Positions 1 through 8,344 of a DNA stretch of 64,000 bases are shown here, in pieces. Position 1 is the first letter of the stretch; the number at the start of each line of letters is the position of its first letter. The DNA is from BOG-908 sp965198915. Its GTDB lineage: Bacteria; Pseudomonadota; Alphaproteobacteria; Acetobacterales; Acetobacteraceae. The position numbers and the translations under genes were made by a program. Where the stretch lies: positions 682,001 to 746,000 of the forward strand of contig CBDAQC010000002.1 in the NCBI GenBank assembly GCA_965198915.1. Reading direction: 5' to 3'. A model generated the notes under the pieces. That model did no database searches. It was not told where the DNA came from and saw only the letters and a list, made by a program, of their open reading frames with translations.

Positions 1-2
1 GT

Positions 3-635
3 TGGGGGCGGGTGAGGGGGCGCGGGGGGCGGAGATTCGGGGCGTGGCTGGATCTGCATTACGGGTTTGCGGTGGAGGAGCTGACGTTTGGCGGGTTGAT
101 GGCGCGGCATGTGTTGGCGCGGGCGGTGGTGCCGTGGCGGCTGGCTGTGGCGCGGCGGCGGCTGGTTCGGCGGGCGGGGGTTTGGCCGGATCTGGCGGGG
201 GTTTATGCGCGTCGGGCGGCGGTGTTTGCGGCGCGGGAGCGGGTTTTTGCGCCGGCGGGGGTGGGGGCTTTGTTTGCGGCACGGCGGGGGGAGGCTTGCG
301 GGTTGCTGGACCGGCTGGAGGCGGCGTTGGGGGATGGGCGGGGGGTTTTGGTGACGCCTGGGTATAGTGGGGCGGATGTGGTTTGGACGGTGTTTCTGGC
401 TCGGTTGGTGTTTTTGGGGTTGGGTGGGGAGATTGCGCGGCGGGGGGCGGTTGCGCGGTATTGGGGGGCGATGCGGGGGCGGGGGAGTTTTGGCGAGGCG
501 GATGTTTGGACGCGGGTGCGGGTGGGGCGGGTTTTGGGTGGGGTGGTTTGGGGTAGCCGCCTACGCTGCGGAAAAGAACCCGATCTTTCACGATCTAAGG
601 GAAGGTCTATCACGATCAAGGGAAACTGCTTGTAG
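3..635 (+). CDS. Glutathione S-transferase family protein, 3' part (5' end outside window)
   Basis: The frame is open to the left edge, so the N-terminal thioredoxin-like half lies outside the window. What remains reads like the all-helical C-terminal GST domain. A stretch ending in a 'DVVWTVFLARL' helix matches the conserved core helix of that domain, and a terminal 'DVWTRVRVGRV' segment follows. The family normally ends a few residues after that segment. Here about 20 further residues follow, encoded from about position 553 onward in DNA of lower GC and different codon use, ending at the TAG at 633-635. The natural stop seems to have been replaced by inserted DNA. Substrate and exact GST class cannot be judged. 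Confidence 0.6.
   Translation, partial: WGRVRGRGGRRFGAWLDLHYGFAVEELTFGGLMARHVLARAVVPWRLAVARRRLVRRAGVWPDLAGVYARRAAVFAARERVFAPAGVGALFAARRGEACGLLDRLEAALGDGRGVLVTPGYSGADVVWTVFLARLVFLGLGGEIARRGAVARYWGAMRGRGSFGEADVWTRVRVGRVLGGVVWGSRLRCGKEPDLSRSKGRSITIKGNCL
584..624. repeat. Imperfect tandem direct repeat at the left edge of the low-GC insert
   Basis: Two copies of about 20 bp, TCTTTCACGATCTAAGGGAA at 584-603 and TCTATCACGATCAAGGGAA at 606-624, differ by one substitution and one indel. They lie just inside the point where composition drops from very GC-rich to near 50 percent. A weaker match, TCACGATAGGGC, occurs at about 2465-2476 near the other side of the insert. This could be a recombination or attachment remnant, or a protein-binding site; no integrase is present. 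Confidence 0.4.
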
Positions 636-647
636 CTGGGCGTGTAC

Positions 648-2456
648 CTATCGCCATGCGTTAAGGCTCATTTGCCGCCGTAAACTTTCCACCGTTAGCG
701 CAAAGAGCGTCTCGTCGCCGTGACCAAATCCGGCTTCCAGAATTGTGGCACGCAAGTCTGGTTGCTCAAATTCAGCTAGGATCAGACTGCGAGTGGCGTT
801 GTCCCAGCAAGCACGAGTCGCTGGCGACCAAAGAAAGTTTCGGGAGTTCGGGTTGCCACTGTGAGCTCGTTCAAAATCTGTTTTGCTTCCTGAAAGGGTA
901 AGGAATGCTAGGCAATGCAGGATTTCAAAGGTCTCAAAAAGCCGAGTATGTTCTCGCTCTGCTAACATGTAGTCAGACGACCACGGTGCGGTCAGCTTAT
1001 GAAGATGATCACTTAAAGGAGTCCTTGCGTTATTTAAACCTTCCAACATCTTCCAACGATCGTGTGTTTCAGCCCACCAATTTGATATACGAACAATAAT
1101 CGGCAGCGACTCGTTATTCTCAAGTCGTACACGAAGGGTGCACCATCTAAAGAGCATGTCATACTTGCCAGCCTTAACTAAGCCTAGACCGTAAGCGTAA
1201 AACAGTAACACGCTAGGATAAAACTTTAAATCTAGCCACCAAGTGAGCCCTGCTTCGACTTTTAGGTATGCAACATCACCCAAAATCTCAGCCGCAAGTC
1301 CTTGCTCATGGTCGCCGCCGTAACGCCCTAATATACCAAATATACGCGCCAACGACTCAGCGTCTATTTCGTAGCGTCTAGCTTGTTTTCTGTATTCCTC
1401 TTGTGGTGTTACGCTGCCCAATGTAGCTTTAACTGCATCTTTCACTTCGTGAAAGCGACGATTCTCACCAGCTAACAAATCGCTTAACTGGATTCGCAAT
1501 TCGGGGCGCGCTATTTGTCGCTTAACGGTCGCGATTAGCAACTCGATGCTGCGAGGGTCGGGTCGCTGCGTTTCAAGTTGAGTGGAAACTTTTTGTTGAA
1601 GTTCAACAAAGAAGCTGTCGCCATCTAAAATGGGTATGGTTTTGGCCCGGCGATGACTAACTAGATCTTCTGCTTTGGGCGACATAGCACCGCGTGCTGC
1701 CCAAAAAGTAGGAAACCTGCGGTTCGGCGCGCGTCGAATCGCAGCACGAAGTGCGTGATCCCACTCGCCAGACCATCCGCAGACTATAAGACCGTGCTCG
1801 TCGAAGATGCGATCAAGTAGACCGTCAAGGGCGGAGCTGTAAGTGCCCAATTCTTCCTCAGTATTTTTTATACGGATGTCAAGATAATCGCCGTGTATCT
1901 TAACTAGAAAACAGCGACTGTGTATGAGCGGAATGGCGCCTTGAAGGTCGTCATCTGACCGAATTACGGTCGGTTCAACCCCGACCTCGCGCAATGCGTT
2001 TTCCATCAGATGATCGAAGTTAGTTGTTAGGATCACCCGAATGAAACCTTCGCGCACAAGCCACGCAATAGCTCTGTGTGCCCGCGTTGGCGTCTTCCGG
2101 CGCTCCTCGATATCGTCAACAGTAGGCTCGATGTAGCTGTGCAGAATGGAACGGCGCTCATCGGGAAACGATGACAGCGCCGTTAATACGGCAGAGTAAG
2201 TCGGTTCTTCGCCCGTTTTCGATCTATGCCATGCCGCCCAATCGGCTTCGCCAAATACCCCCTGCAGTGCGGCTGCCCGCCGAATCAGATCCAGCGTGAT
2301 CTCCCAACCTGTCGGAATTTGTGCAGCCCTCGACATACCTGATCCGAGCAGCAGTGCATAAACCCCCTTGTTCTCAAACAATGAAAAGGCAAGTGCCGTA
2401 ATCGAGTCGATCAATGATTTTTCCTCAGAGTAGCGGTCTGAAGAGAAGCCTACCAA
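648..2456 (-). CDS. SIR2-domain protein, predicted NAD+-consuming anti-phage defence effector
   Basis: The 602-residue protein begins with a SIR2-like Rossmann domain over residues 1 to about 290. Visible motifs are GSGMS (38-42, NAD-binding loop), TTNFD (144-148, Asn147 the expected catalytic Asn), KIHGDYLD (186-193, His188 the expected catalytic His) and VCGWSGEWD (225-233, ribose-contacting segment). These variants are typical of bacterial immune NADases (ThsA, DSR, SIR2-HerA) rather than protein deacetylases, and I see no Cys4 zinc module. Residues about 300-602 look helical and match nothing I recognise; by analogy they would be the sensor or oligomerisation part. It stands alone, with no partner gene beside it. 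The start is a TTG with a weak Shine-Dalgarno sequence. Codon use and GC are unlike its neighbours, which indicates horizontal transfer. The fold is fairly sure; defence function is inferred. Confidence 0.8.
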   Translation of the reverse strand: MVGFSSDRYSEEKSLIDSITALAFSLFENKGVYALLLGSGMSRAAQIPTGWEITLDLIRRAAALQGVFGEADWAAWHRSKTGEEPTYSAVLTALSSFPDERRSILHSYIEPTVDDIEERRKTPTRAHRAIAWLVREGFIRVILTTNFDHLMENALREVGVEPTVIRSDDDLQGAIPLIHSRCFLVKIHGDYLDIRIKNTEEELGTYSSALDGLLDRIFDEHGLIVCGWSGEWDHALRAAIRRAPNRRFPTFWAARGAMSPKAEDLVSHRRAKTIPILDGDSFFVELQQKVSTQLETQRPDPRSIELLIATVKRQIARPELRIQLSDLLAGENRRFHEVKDAVKATLGSVTPQEEYRKQARRYEIDAESLARIFGILGRYGGDHEQGLAAEILGDVAYLKVEAGLTWWLDLKFYPSVLLFYAYGLGLVKAGKYDMLFRWCTLRVRLENNESLPIIVRISNWWAETHDRWKMLEGLNNARTPLSDHLHKLTAPWSSDYMLAEREHTRLFETFEILHCLAFLTLSGSKTDFERAHSGNPNSRNFLWSPATRACWDNATRSLILAEFEQPDLRATILEAGFGHGDETLFALTVESLRRQMSLNAWR

Positions 2457-2642
2457 AACTCTGCGTCACGATAGGGCGAGATGTGAAGCCTTCTCTTTAG
2501 GTTTGGAAGTGTGAGCAACATTATCTGCTTTGAAGCAATTTTAAAGACGACCAAAATACCTGGTTGGCAGGCCTGCGTAGAGCTGAGTTACCTTAGTGTT
2601 TGTTCCCGTAAACGGAGCAGTTTGATTAGTGTGAGCTCTTAC

Positions 2643-2697
2643 CTGGGGTCTGGGGCCGACTGGCCCCAGCGGGTCCAGGGCAGAGCCTTGGCCTTTC
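2643..2697 (+). repeat. Family 2 G/C-rich double palindrome (copy a)
   Basis: The core reads GGGGTCTGGGGCCGACTGGC and continues through CCCCAGCGGG and AGGGCAGAGCC. It is a slightly degenerate copy of the repeat best seen at 55591-55650, with two adjacent G/C hairpins. It lies between the low-GC insert and gltX and roughly marks the right border of the insert. Confidence 0.6.
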
Positions 2698-2707
2698 TTG
2701 CGCTTGC

Positions 2708-4114
2708 CTACGCTGGCGATGACACGGCGGCGGCGATGCGGGCGAGCGACTCCACGCGGCCCAACGCGGCCAACGTAGCGTCGATGCCTGGGCTGGTGGT
2801 GCTGCCGGTGAGGGCGGCGCGGAGGGGTTGGGCGAGCTGGCCGAGTTTGCGGCCGGTGGCTTCGGCGTGGGCGCGTAGGGCGGCGTCGAGGGCGGGCGCG
2901 GTGAAGTCGGTGGCGGCGAGGCGGGGGGCCAAGTCGGCGAGGAGGCTGCGGGCTTCCGGGGTGAGGAGGGCGCGGGCGCGGTCGTCGAAGGGGAGGGGCG
3001 GGGTGCGGGCGAGGAAGGCGGCGCTGGCGGCGAGGTCCACCAGGGTGCGGGCGCGTTCTTTCAGGCCGGGCATGAGGGTGAGGATGCGGGATTCGGTCTC
3101 GGGGGTGAGGGTGAGGCCGGGGGTGGTGGCGAGGCGGCGGAGGACTTCGGCGGTGAGGCGGGCGTCGTCGGCGGCGCGGAGGTAGATGCCGTTGAGGTGG
3201 GTGAGTTTGGCGTAGTCCATGCGGCTGGCGGCGCGGCCGACGCCGGGCAGGTCGAACAGGGCGATGGCTTCGTCGCGGTCGAGGATTTCGGCGTCACCGT
3301 GGCCCCAGCCGAGGCGGAGGAGGTAGTTGCAGACGGCTTCGGGGAGGAAGCCCTGGGTGTCGAACTCGAGGACGCTGACGGCGCCGTGGCGTTTGCTGAG
3401 TTTGGCGCCGTCGGCGCCGTGGATCAGCGGGATGTGGGCGAAGTGGGGGCGGGGCCAGCCCATGGCGTCGTAGATCTGGGCCTGGCGGAAGGTGTTGGTG
3501 AGGTGGTCGTCGCCGCGGATGACGTGGGTGATGGCCATGTCGTGGTCGTCGACGACGACGGCGTGCAGGTAGGTGGGGGTGCCGTCGCTGCGCAGGATGA
3601 TCATGTCGTCGAGTTCGCTGTTGGCGACGCGGACTTCGCCTTGGACCAGGTCGTGGATGACGGTCTCGCCGGTTTGCGGGGCGCGGAGGCGGATGACGGG
3701 GGGGATGCCCGGGGGGGCGGTGGCGGGGTCGCGGTCGCGCCAGCGTCCGTCGTAGCGCGGGGGGCGGCCCTCGGCGGTGGCGCGTTCGCGCATTTCGCGG
3801 AGCTCGTCGGCGCTGGTGTAGCAGCGGTAGGCCTGGCCGGCGGCGAGGAGGGCGTGGGCGACTTCGGCGTGGCGGGCGGCGCGGGTGGATTGGAAGATGG
3901 GGGGTTCGTCGGGGGTGAGCTGGAGCCAGGCCAGGCCGTCCAGGATGGCTTGCACGGCTTGCTGGGTGGAGCGGGCGCGGTCGGTGTCCTCTATGCGCAG
4001 GAGGAAGGCGCCGCCATGGTGGCGGGCGAAGAGGTAGTTGAACAGCGCGGTGCGGGCGCCGCCGATGTGGAGGAGGCCGGTGGGGCTGGGGGCGAAGCGG
4101 GTTCGGACGGTCAT
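2708..4114 (-). CDS. gltX: Glutamyl-tRNA synthetase
   Basis: Cytosolic class I aminoacyl-tRNA synthetase that charges tRNA-Glu. The protein has 468 residues, normal for the bacterial enzyme. It starts with TRFAPSPTGLLHIGGARTAL, which holds the HIGH-class signature as HIGG. The KMSKS-class motif is GAKLSKRHGAV. The C-terminal third is the anticodon-binding helical region. The ATG at 4112-4114 overlaps, on the other strand, the likely comEC start codon, so the two genes are divergent with no spacer and any promoter must lie inside a coding region. Many alphaproteobacteria carry two GltX paralogues, one of which can prefer tRNA-Gln; the sequence alone does not show which this is. Confidence 0.95.
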   Translation of the reverse strand: MTVRTRFAPSPTGLLHIGGARTALFNYLFARHHGGAFLLRIEDTDRARSTQQAVQAILDGLAWLQLTPDEPPIFQSTRAARHAEVAHALLAAGQAYRCYTSADELREMRERATAEGRPPRYDGRWRDRDPATAPPGIPPVIRLRAPQTGETVIHDLVQGEVRVANSELDDMIILRSDGTPTYLHAVVVDDHDMAITHVIRGDDHLTNTFRQAQIYDAMGWPRPHFAHIPLIHGADGAKLSKRHGAVSVLEFDTQGFLPEAVCNYLLRLGWGHGDAEILDRDEAIALFDLPGVGRAASRMDYAKLTHLNGIYLRAADDARLTAEVLRRLATTPGLTLTPETESRILTLMPGLKERARTLVDLAASAAFLARTPPLPFDDRARALLTPEARSLLADLAPRLAATDFTAPALDAALRAHAEATGRKLGQLAQPLRAALTGSTTSPGIDATLAALGRVESLARIAAAVSSPA

Positions 4115-6242
4115 GGGGGCGGTTGGTAGCGCGGCTGGGGTGGGACAGGAAGGAAGGCGTGCGGGGGCGCGGTGGTTTTCCGCGGCGGTGGGCGGGGTGC
4201 GGGCGGCGGGCGGTCCGGTGGTGCGCGGGTGGGGGGTGGCGTTCCTGGAGGCGCAGCGGGGGCGGTTCGTGCTGTTCCTGCCGGTGTTCCTGGCGGCGGG
4301 CGTGCTGGGGTATTTCTCGCTGGCGCGGGAGCCGGGGCTGGGGTGGGCGCTGGGGGTGTGCGGGGCGCTGGTGGGGGCGGCGTGGGTGGGGTGGCGGCGG
4401 CCGTTCGTGCGGGCGGGGCTGTTGTGCGGGGTGTTTGCGAGCGCGGGGTTTGCGCTGGCGGGGGTGGCGACGTGGCGGGCGGCGCCGTGGGTGGTGTTGC
4501 CGCAGCGGGCGGTGGTGGTGGAGGGGCGGGTTGCGGGCGTGGACGTGCTGCCGGAGGGGCGGCGGGTGACGGTGGCGGGCGCGCGGCTGGATGGCGGGGC
4601 GGTGCTGGGGCGGCTGGTGCGGGTGCGGTTGCGGCGCGGGGATGCGGCGGTGGTGGGGGTGGGCGATGTCGTGCGGGTGCGGGCGCTGCTGCGGGTGCCT
4701 GGGCCGCCGGAGTATCCGGGCGGGTGGGACACGCAGCGGGACGCGTTCTTCGCGGGCATGGGCGGGTATGGGTATGCGATCGGCGGGGTGACGGTGGTGG
4801 CGGCCGGCGGCGGGGGTGTCTGGGCGGGGGTGCGGGCGGGGATTGCGGGGCGGATTCTGCGGGGGTTGCCGGGGGTTGAGGGGGCGATTGCGGCGACGGT
4901 GCTGACGGGGCTGGGGACGGCGATACCGCCGGGGGATCGGGCGGCGTTCCAGGATTCGGGGCTGGCGCATCTGCTGGCCGTGGCGGGTCTGCATGTCGGC
5001 ATCGTGATGGGGCTGGTGTTTGGCGGGGTGCGGTTCGGGCTGGCGCTGTGGGAGCGGGCGGCGCTGTACTGGCCGACGCGGGAGGTGGCGGCGGTGGCGG
5101 CCCTGGTGGCGGGTGCGGGGTATCTGGCGCTGACCGGGGGGCATGTGCCGATCCTGCGCAGCTTCGCGATGGCGGCGGTGGTGACTCTGGGGGTGTTGAC
5201 GGGGCGGCGGGCGGTGAGCGTGCGGGGGTTGGCGGTGGCTGCGGTGGTGCTGCTGGTATTGGCGCCGGAGAGCGTGGTGGGGGTGAGCTTTCAGATGAGT
5301 TTCGCGGCCGTGCTGACTCTGGTGGCGGGCTACGAGGTGTTGCGGCCGGTGCTGGCGACGTTGGGGGCGGGGGCCTGGTGGCGGGGGGCGGGGCTGCATG
5401 TGAGCGGGCTGGTGCTGACGAGCCTGCTGGCGGGGACGGCGAGCCTGCCGTTCGCGGCGTATCATTTCGGCAAGGCGACGCTGTTCTACGTGCCGGCAAA
5501 TCTGGTGGCGGTGCCGGTGACGGCGTTCTGGGTGATGCCGTTTGGGTTGGCGAGCCTGGCGCTGATGCCGGTGGGGCTGGAGCGCGTGGGGCTGGTGCCG
5601 ATGGGGTGGGGCATCGACGCGCTGCTATGGGTGGCGCACGGGGTGGCGGGGTGGCCGGGGGCGGTGGTGGCGGTGCGGCAGCAGCCCGGGTGGGGGCTGG
5701 TGCTGGTGGCGGCGGGGCTGGCCTGGGCGGGGTTGTGGCGGGGGTGGTGGCGGTTGGGCGGCGTGGCGCCAGTGGTGGTGGGGCTGGTGGCGCCGCTGTT
5801 CCTGCTGGCGCCGGACGTGCTGGTGACGCCGGAGGCGGGGCTGATCGCGGTGCGGGGGGTGGGGGGCGTCGTGGTGTCGGCGGGGCGGGGGACGTCCGCG
5901 TTCGAGCGGGAGGCGCCGGGGCGGGTGTTCGGGGTGGCGGCGGTGGGGGATGGCGGGTGCGGCGGGGCGGGGTGCCGGGTGCGGGTGCGGGCGGGCGAGG
6001 TTGTGGTGGCGCGGGAGGCGGGAGCGGTGGCGTGTGACGCGTCCGTGGTGGCGGCGGCGGTTCGGGTGGATGGGGGGTGTGACGGCGCGGCGGTGATCGA
6101 CAGGCGGGTGGTTGAGGGTGGGGCGGCGGTGGCCTGGGTGGCCGAGGGGGGCGTGCGGGTGGTGACGGACCGGATGGTTCGGGGGGAGCGGCCGTGGGTA
6201 ATCCGGCCGCGCCGGTTGTTGCCGTTTGCGGAGGTGGAGTGA
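4113..6242 (+). CDS. comEC: ComEC/Rec2-family DNA uptake channel
   Basis: Inner-membrane protein of about 709 residues predicted to carry single-stranded DNA across the cytoplasmic membrane in natural transformation. An N-terminal DUF4131-type region has two membrane segments and an OB-like part. The Competence domain follows, with its hallmark HLLAVAGLHVGIVMGL and a later SFQMSFAAVLTL helix, and many hydrophobic segments. The C-terminal part (about 560-709) does not show the HxHxDH motif of the beta-lactamase-like nuclease domain found in Gram-positive ComEC. The ATG at 4113 was chosen because it precedes the first membrane segment, but GTG codons further in are possible. No other competence gene is nearby. 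Confidence 0.85.
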   Translation: MGAVGSAAGVGQEGRRAGARWFSAAVGGVRAAGGPVVRGWGVAFLEAQRGRFVLFLPVFLAAGVLGYFSLAREPGLGWALGVCGALVGAAWVGWRRPFVRAGLLCGVFASAGFALAGVATWRAAPWVVLPQRAVVVEGRVAGVDVLPEGRRVTVAGARLDGGAVLGRLVRVRLRRGDAAVVGVGDVVRVRALLRVPGPPEYPGGWDTQRDAFFAGMGGYGYAIGGVTVVAAGGGGVWAGVRAGIAGRILRGLPGVEGAIAATVLTGLGTAIPPGDRAAFQDSGLAHLLAVAGLHVGIVMGLVFGGVRFGLALWERAALYWPTREVAAVAALVAGAGYLALTGGHVPILRSFAMAAVVTLGVLTGRRAVSVRGLAVAAVVLLVLAPESVVGVSFQMSFAAVLTLVAGYEVLRPVLATLGAGAWWRGAGLHVSGLVLTSLLAGTASLPFAAYHFGKATLFYVPANLVAVPVTAFWVMPFGLASLALMPVGLERVGLVPMGWGIDALLWVAHGVAGWPGAVVAVRQQPGWGLVLVAAGLAWAGLWRGWWRLGGVAPVVVGLVAPLFLLAPDVLVTPEAGLIAVRGVGGVVVSAGRGTSAFEREAPGRVFGVAAVGDGGCGGAGCRVRVRAGEVVVAREAGAVACDASVVAAAVRVDGGCDGAAVIDRRVVEGGAAVAWVAEGGVRVVTDRMVRGERPWVIRPRRLLPFAEVE

Positions 6243-6330
6243 GGGCGGGAGCGGCCGCTGCCCTGGCGTGTTAAGTCGCGTGCGCCTGGAGGGGGCGGGG
6301 CGGCACGAGGCAGGATTTGGAGGCGGAACG

Positions 6331-7197
6331 ATGCCCGAGGCGGCGGAATTCAGCATTGCGGCGGAAGACGGGGCGGAGGGCAAGGCGGGGGCGGTGGCCG
6401 CCTTTTCCTATGACCGGATGACGGTGGAGCGGTTCCGGGCGGCGTTTCCGGGGGCGCGGTGGCGCGATGACCTGCGGGCCTGGTTTGTGCCCGGTGTCAC
6501 GGCGGAGCGGCGGCTGGGCAAGTGGCTGGGCCGCGAGATGGCGGGCGTGCTGGCCCATGCGGATGAACGGGGGCGGGACGCCTACGTGTTCGAGCCGATC
6601 GAGAGCCCCTATCTGGAGGTGGGCGACGACCTGGTGGTGCGCACGCCGTTCTCGCGGGCGGTGGTGGAGGAGCTGCGCGCGGTGCCGTGGGCGTGGTGGG
6701 ACGGGGCGGCGAAGGCGTGGCGGGTGCCGTTCCGGTCCTTCGAGGCGCTACGCGCGCGGTGGCCGGCGATCGAGGCGGCGGCGGCGCGCAACACGCCGGA
6801 GGCGCGGCGCACGCGTCGGGAGGCGGCGCGCGGCAGTGCGGACCAGCTCGAGGCGGCGGCTCGGGCCGCGGAGCGCCGGCGGCGGCGTTATCCGGTGGCC
6901 GAGGATAGGGTGCCGCCGCTGGACCGGGTGGTGATGACGTGGGTGGGGCTGGTGGTGTTCACCGGGATGACGGGGGAGCTGGTGGATGCGGAGGTGGCGC
7001 GGCGGTTCTACCCCGGGGTGGCGGCGGATGGCGCGGCGCTGATCTGGGCAAGCTGGCGCAAGCCGGCGCATGGCGAGCTGGTGCAGGCTTGGCCGGCGCG
7101 CGTGGCGGCCAGCGATGCCGAGCGGGCGCGGGGGTGGTGGCAGCCGGTGCTGGCGGAGCTGCGGGTGGAGCGGCGGCGGGCGGCTCGGCGGGGGTGA
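6331..7197 (+). CDS. Uncharacterised protein with two HARP-like modules
   Basis: The 288-residue protein starts at an ATG with a good GGAGG seven bases upstream. Two related segments are visible. Residues 24-54 run from AFSYDRMTVERFR to WFVPGV, and residues 101-145 run from LVVRTPFSRAVVEELRAV to WRVPF. Both follow a pattern of hydrophobic and Pro/Phe residues, a helix, then W...AW.VP, which resembles the HARP domain of annealing helicases such as SMARCAL1. No helicase motifs are present. A basic Arg/Ala-rich helix (about 155-187) follows, then a tryptophan-rich C-terminal part. It lies 88 bp downstream of comEC in the same direction, so a DNA-related role is possible. This is an inference from pattern, not a proven homology. 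Confidence 0.6.
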   Translation: MPEAAEFSIAAEDGAEGKAGAVAAFSYDRMTVERFRAAFPGARWRDDLRAWFVPGVTAERRLGKWLGREMAGVLAHADERGRDAYVFEPIESPYLEVGDDLVVRTPFSRAVVEELRAVPWAWWDGAAKAWRVPFRSFEALRARWPAIEAAAARNTPEARRTRREAARGSADQLEAAARAAERRRRRYPVAEDRVPPLDRVVMTWVGLVVFTGMTGELVDAEVARRFYPGVAADGAALIWASWRKPAHGELVQAWPARVAASDAERARGWWQPVLAELRVERRRAARRG

Positions 7198-7234
7198 CGA
7201 CGGTATTTAGAGCTCGAGGGGGAGTTTTGATGCT

Positions 7235-7292
7235 TGGGCAAGGTTGGGGCTCTGCCCCAAACCCCGCTGGGGCCTTGGCCCCAGACCCCATT
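7235..7292 (-). repeat. Family 2 G/C-rich double palindrome (copy b)
   Basis: Reverse-orientation copy, nearly identical to the one at 55591-55650. It contains TTGGGGCTCTGCCCCAA and GGGGCCTTGGCCCC, two perfect palindromic hairpins side by side, followed by CAGACCCCATT. It lies between the convergent ends of the HARP-like gene and fabH. It could act as a bidirectional terminator, although no T-tract follows the stems. Confidence 0.75.
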
Positions 7293-7375
7293 ATGTGCGC
7301 GACGTCGGGGGGTGGAGCGCTTTGGTCGGTTGATTCGGCGGTCTGCGCATTGGGGGCGGGGCTACCCCGCTGCGG

Positions 7376-8341
7376 CTAGAACCGCACCAGCGCGGAGCCC
7401 CAGGTCAGTCCTCCGCCCAGCGCCTCCATCAGCACCAGGTGGCCCGGCAGGATGCGGCCGTCCGACACCGCTTCGGCCAGGGCCAGCGGGATGGAAGCGG
7501 CCGACGTGTTGGCGTGACGGTCCACCGTCATCACCACCCGCTCGGCCGGCAGCCCGAGCTTCTTGCCCATGCTGTCGATGATCCGCCGGTTCGCCTGGTG
7601 GGGCACCAGCCAGTCCACGTCAGCGTGGGACAGCCCGTTGGCCGCCAGCGCCTCGTCCACCGCGCCGGCCAGCTTGGACACCGCGTGGCGGAACACCTCG
7701 GAGCCCTTCATCACGACGTAGCCCGAACGCTCCTTCTGCCCCACCGCGCCGTCCACATATAGCAGCCCGGCATGCGCCCCGTTGGCGTGCAGGTGGGTGG
7801 ACAATATGCCCGGCCGCCCCTGGCCGTCGTCGCCGGCCTGCAGCAGCACCGCGCCGGCTCCGTCGCCGAACAGCACGCAGGTCGTGCGGTCCGTCCAGTC
7901 CAGTATGCGGGAATACACCTCGCTGCCGATCACCAGCGCGGTCCGGATCGTGCCCGCCTTGATGAACGCGTCCGCCATCGCCAGCCCGTAGACGAAGCCG
8001 CTGCACGCGGCACTCACGTCGAAGGCGAACCCGGTGGCGGAGCCCAGCGCCGCCTGCACCCGCACGGCAGTGGCCGGAAACGCCTCGTCCGGCGTGGCGG
8101 TGGCCAGGATGATCGCGTCCACGTCACCGGCGGCAACGCCCGCCTGCGCCAGCGCCGCTTCCGCCGCCCGGGTGCCCATGAACGCGGCGGTCTCGTCGGC
8201 GTCGGCGATGTGGCGCTGGCGTATCCCGGTACGCGCGGCGATCCACTCGTCGGACGTGTCCAGGCGGAGGGACAACTCGTCATTGGTGACGGTGCGGCGG
8301 GGCAGATACCCGCCCACGCCGGTGATGCGTGCGCGAACCAT
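7376..8341 (-). CDS. fabH: 3-oxoacyl-ACP synthase III
   Basis: KAS III condenses acetyl-CoA with malonyl-ACP to start fatty acid synthesis in the cytosol. The 321-residue protein shows the thiolase-fold triad: Cys113 in SAACSGF, His248 in VPHQANRRI and Asn278 in RHANTSAAS. The glycine-rich FGDGAGA segment is also present. The ATG lies three bases after the plsX stop, so the pair is co-transcribed and probably coupled. In many alphaproteobacteria ihfA and a merR gene follow fabH; here they lie on the other strand at 14.7 kb. Confidence 0.96.
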   Translation of the reverse strand: MVRARITGVGGYLPRRTVTNDELSLRLDTSDEWIAARTGIRQRHIADADETAAFMGTRAAEAALAQAGVAAGDVDAIILATATPDEAFPATAVRVQAALGSATGFAFDVSAACSGFVYGLAMADAFIKAGTIRTALVIGSEVYSRILDWTDRTTCVLFGDGAGAVLLQAGDDGQGRPGILSTHLHANGAHAGLLYVDGAVGQKERSGYVVMKGSEVFRHAVSKLAGAVDEALAANGLSHADVDWLVPHQANRRIIDSMGKKLGLPAERVVMTVDRHANTSAASIPLALAEAVSDGRILPGHLVLMEALGGGLTWGSALVRF

Positions 8342-8344
8342 GGG

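Noticed and set aside
905..1099. 64-codon rightward frame inside the SIR2 gene
   Set aside because: It lies entirely opposite the SIR2 coding sequence and has no upstream ribosome site or recognisable product.
648..2456. SIR2 protein as a protein deacetylase (CobB type)
   Set aside because: Length, motif variants (TTNFD, KIHGD) and the lack of a visible Cys4 zinc module fit the immune NADase type better.
2511..3185. Rightward open frame of 224 codons before and across gltX
   Set aside because: It is the mirror of the gltX coding sequence; the part before gltX has no gene-like codon use and the product is low-complexity Arg/Ala/Ser.
3294..5499. Very long leftward frames opposite comEC and gltX
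   Set aside because: Products are Arg/Pro/His- or Pro/Ala-rich without any domain, a usual by-product of very GC-rich coding DNA on the other strand.
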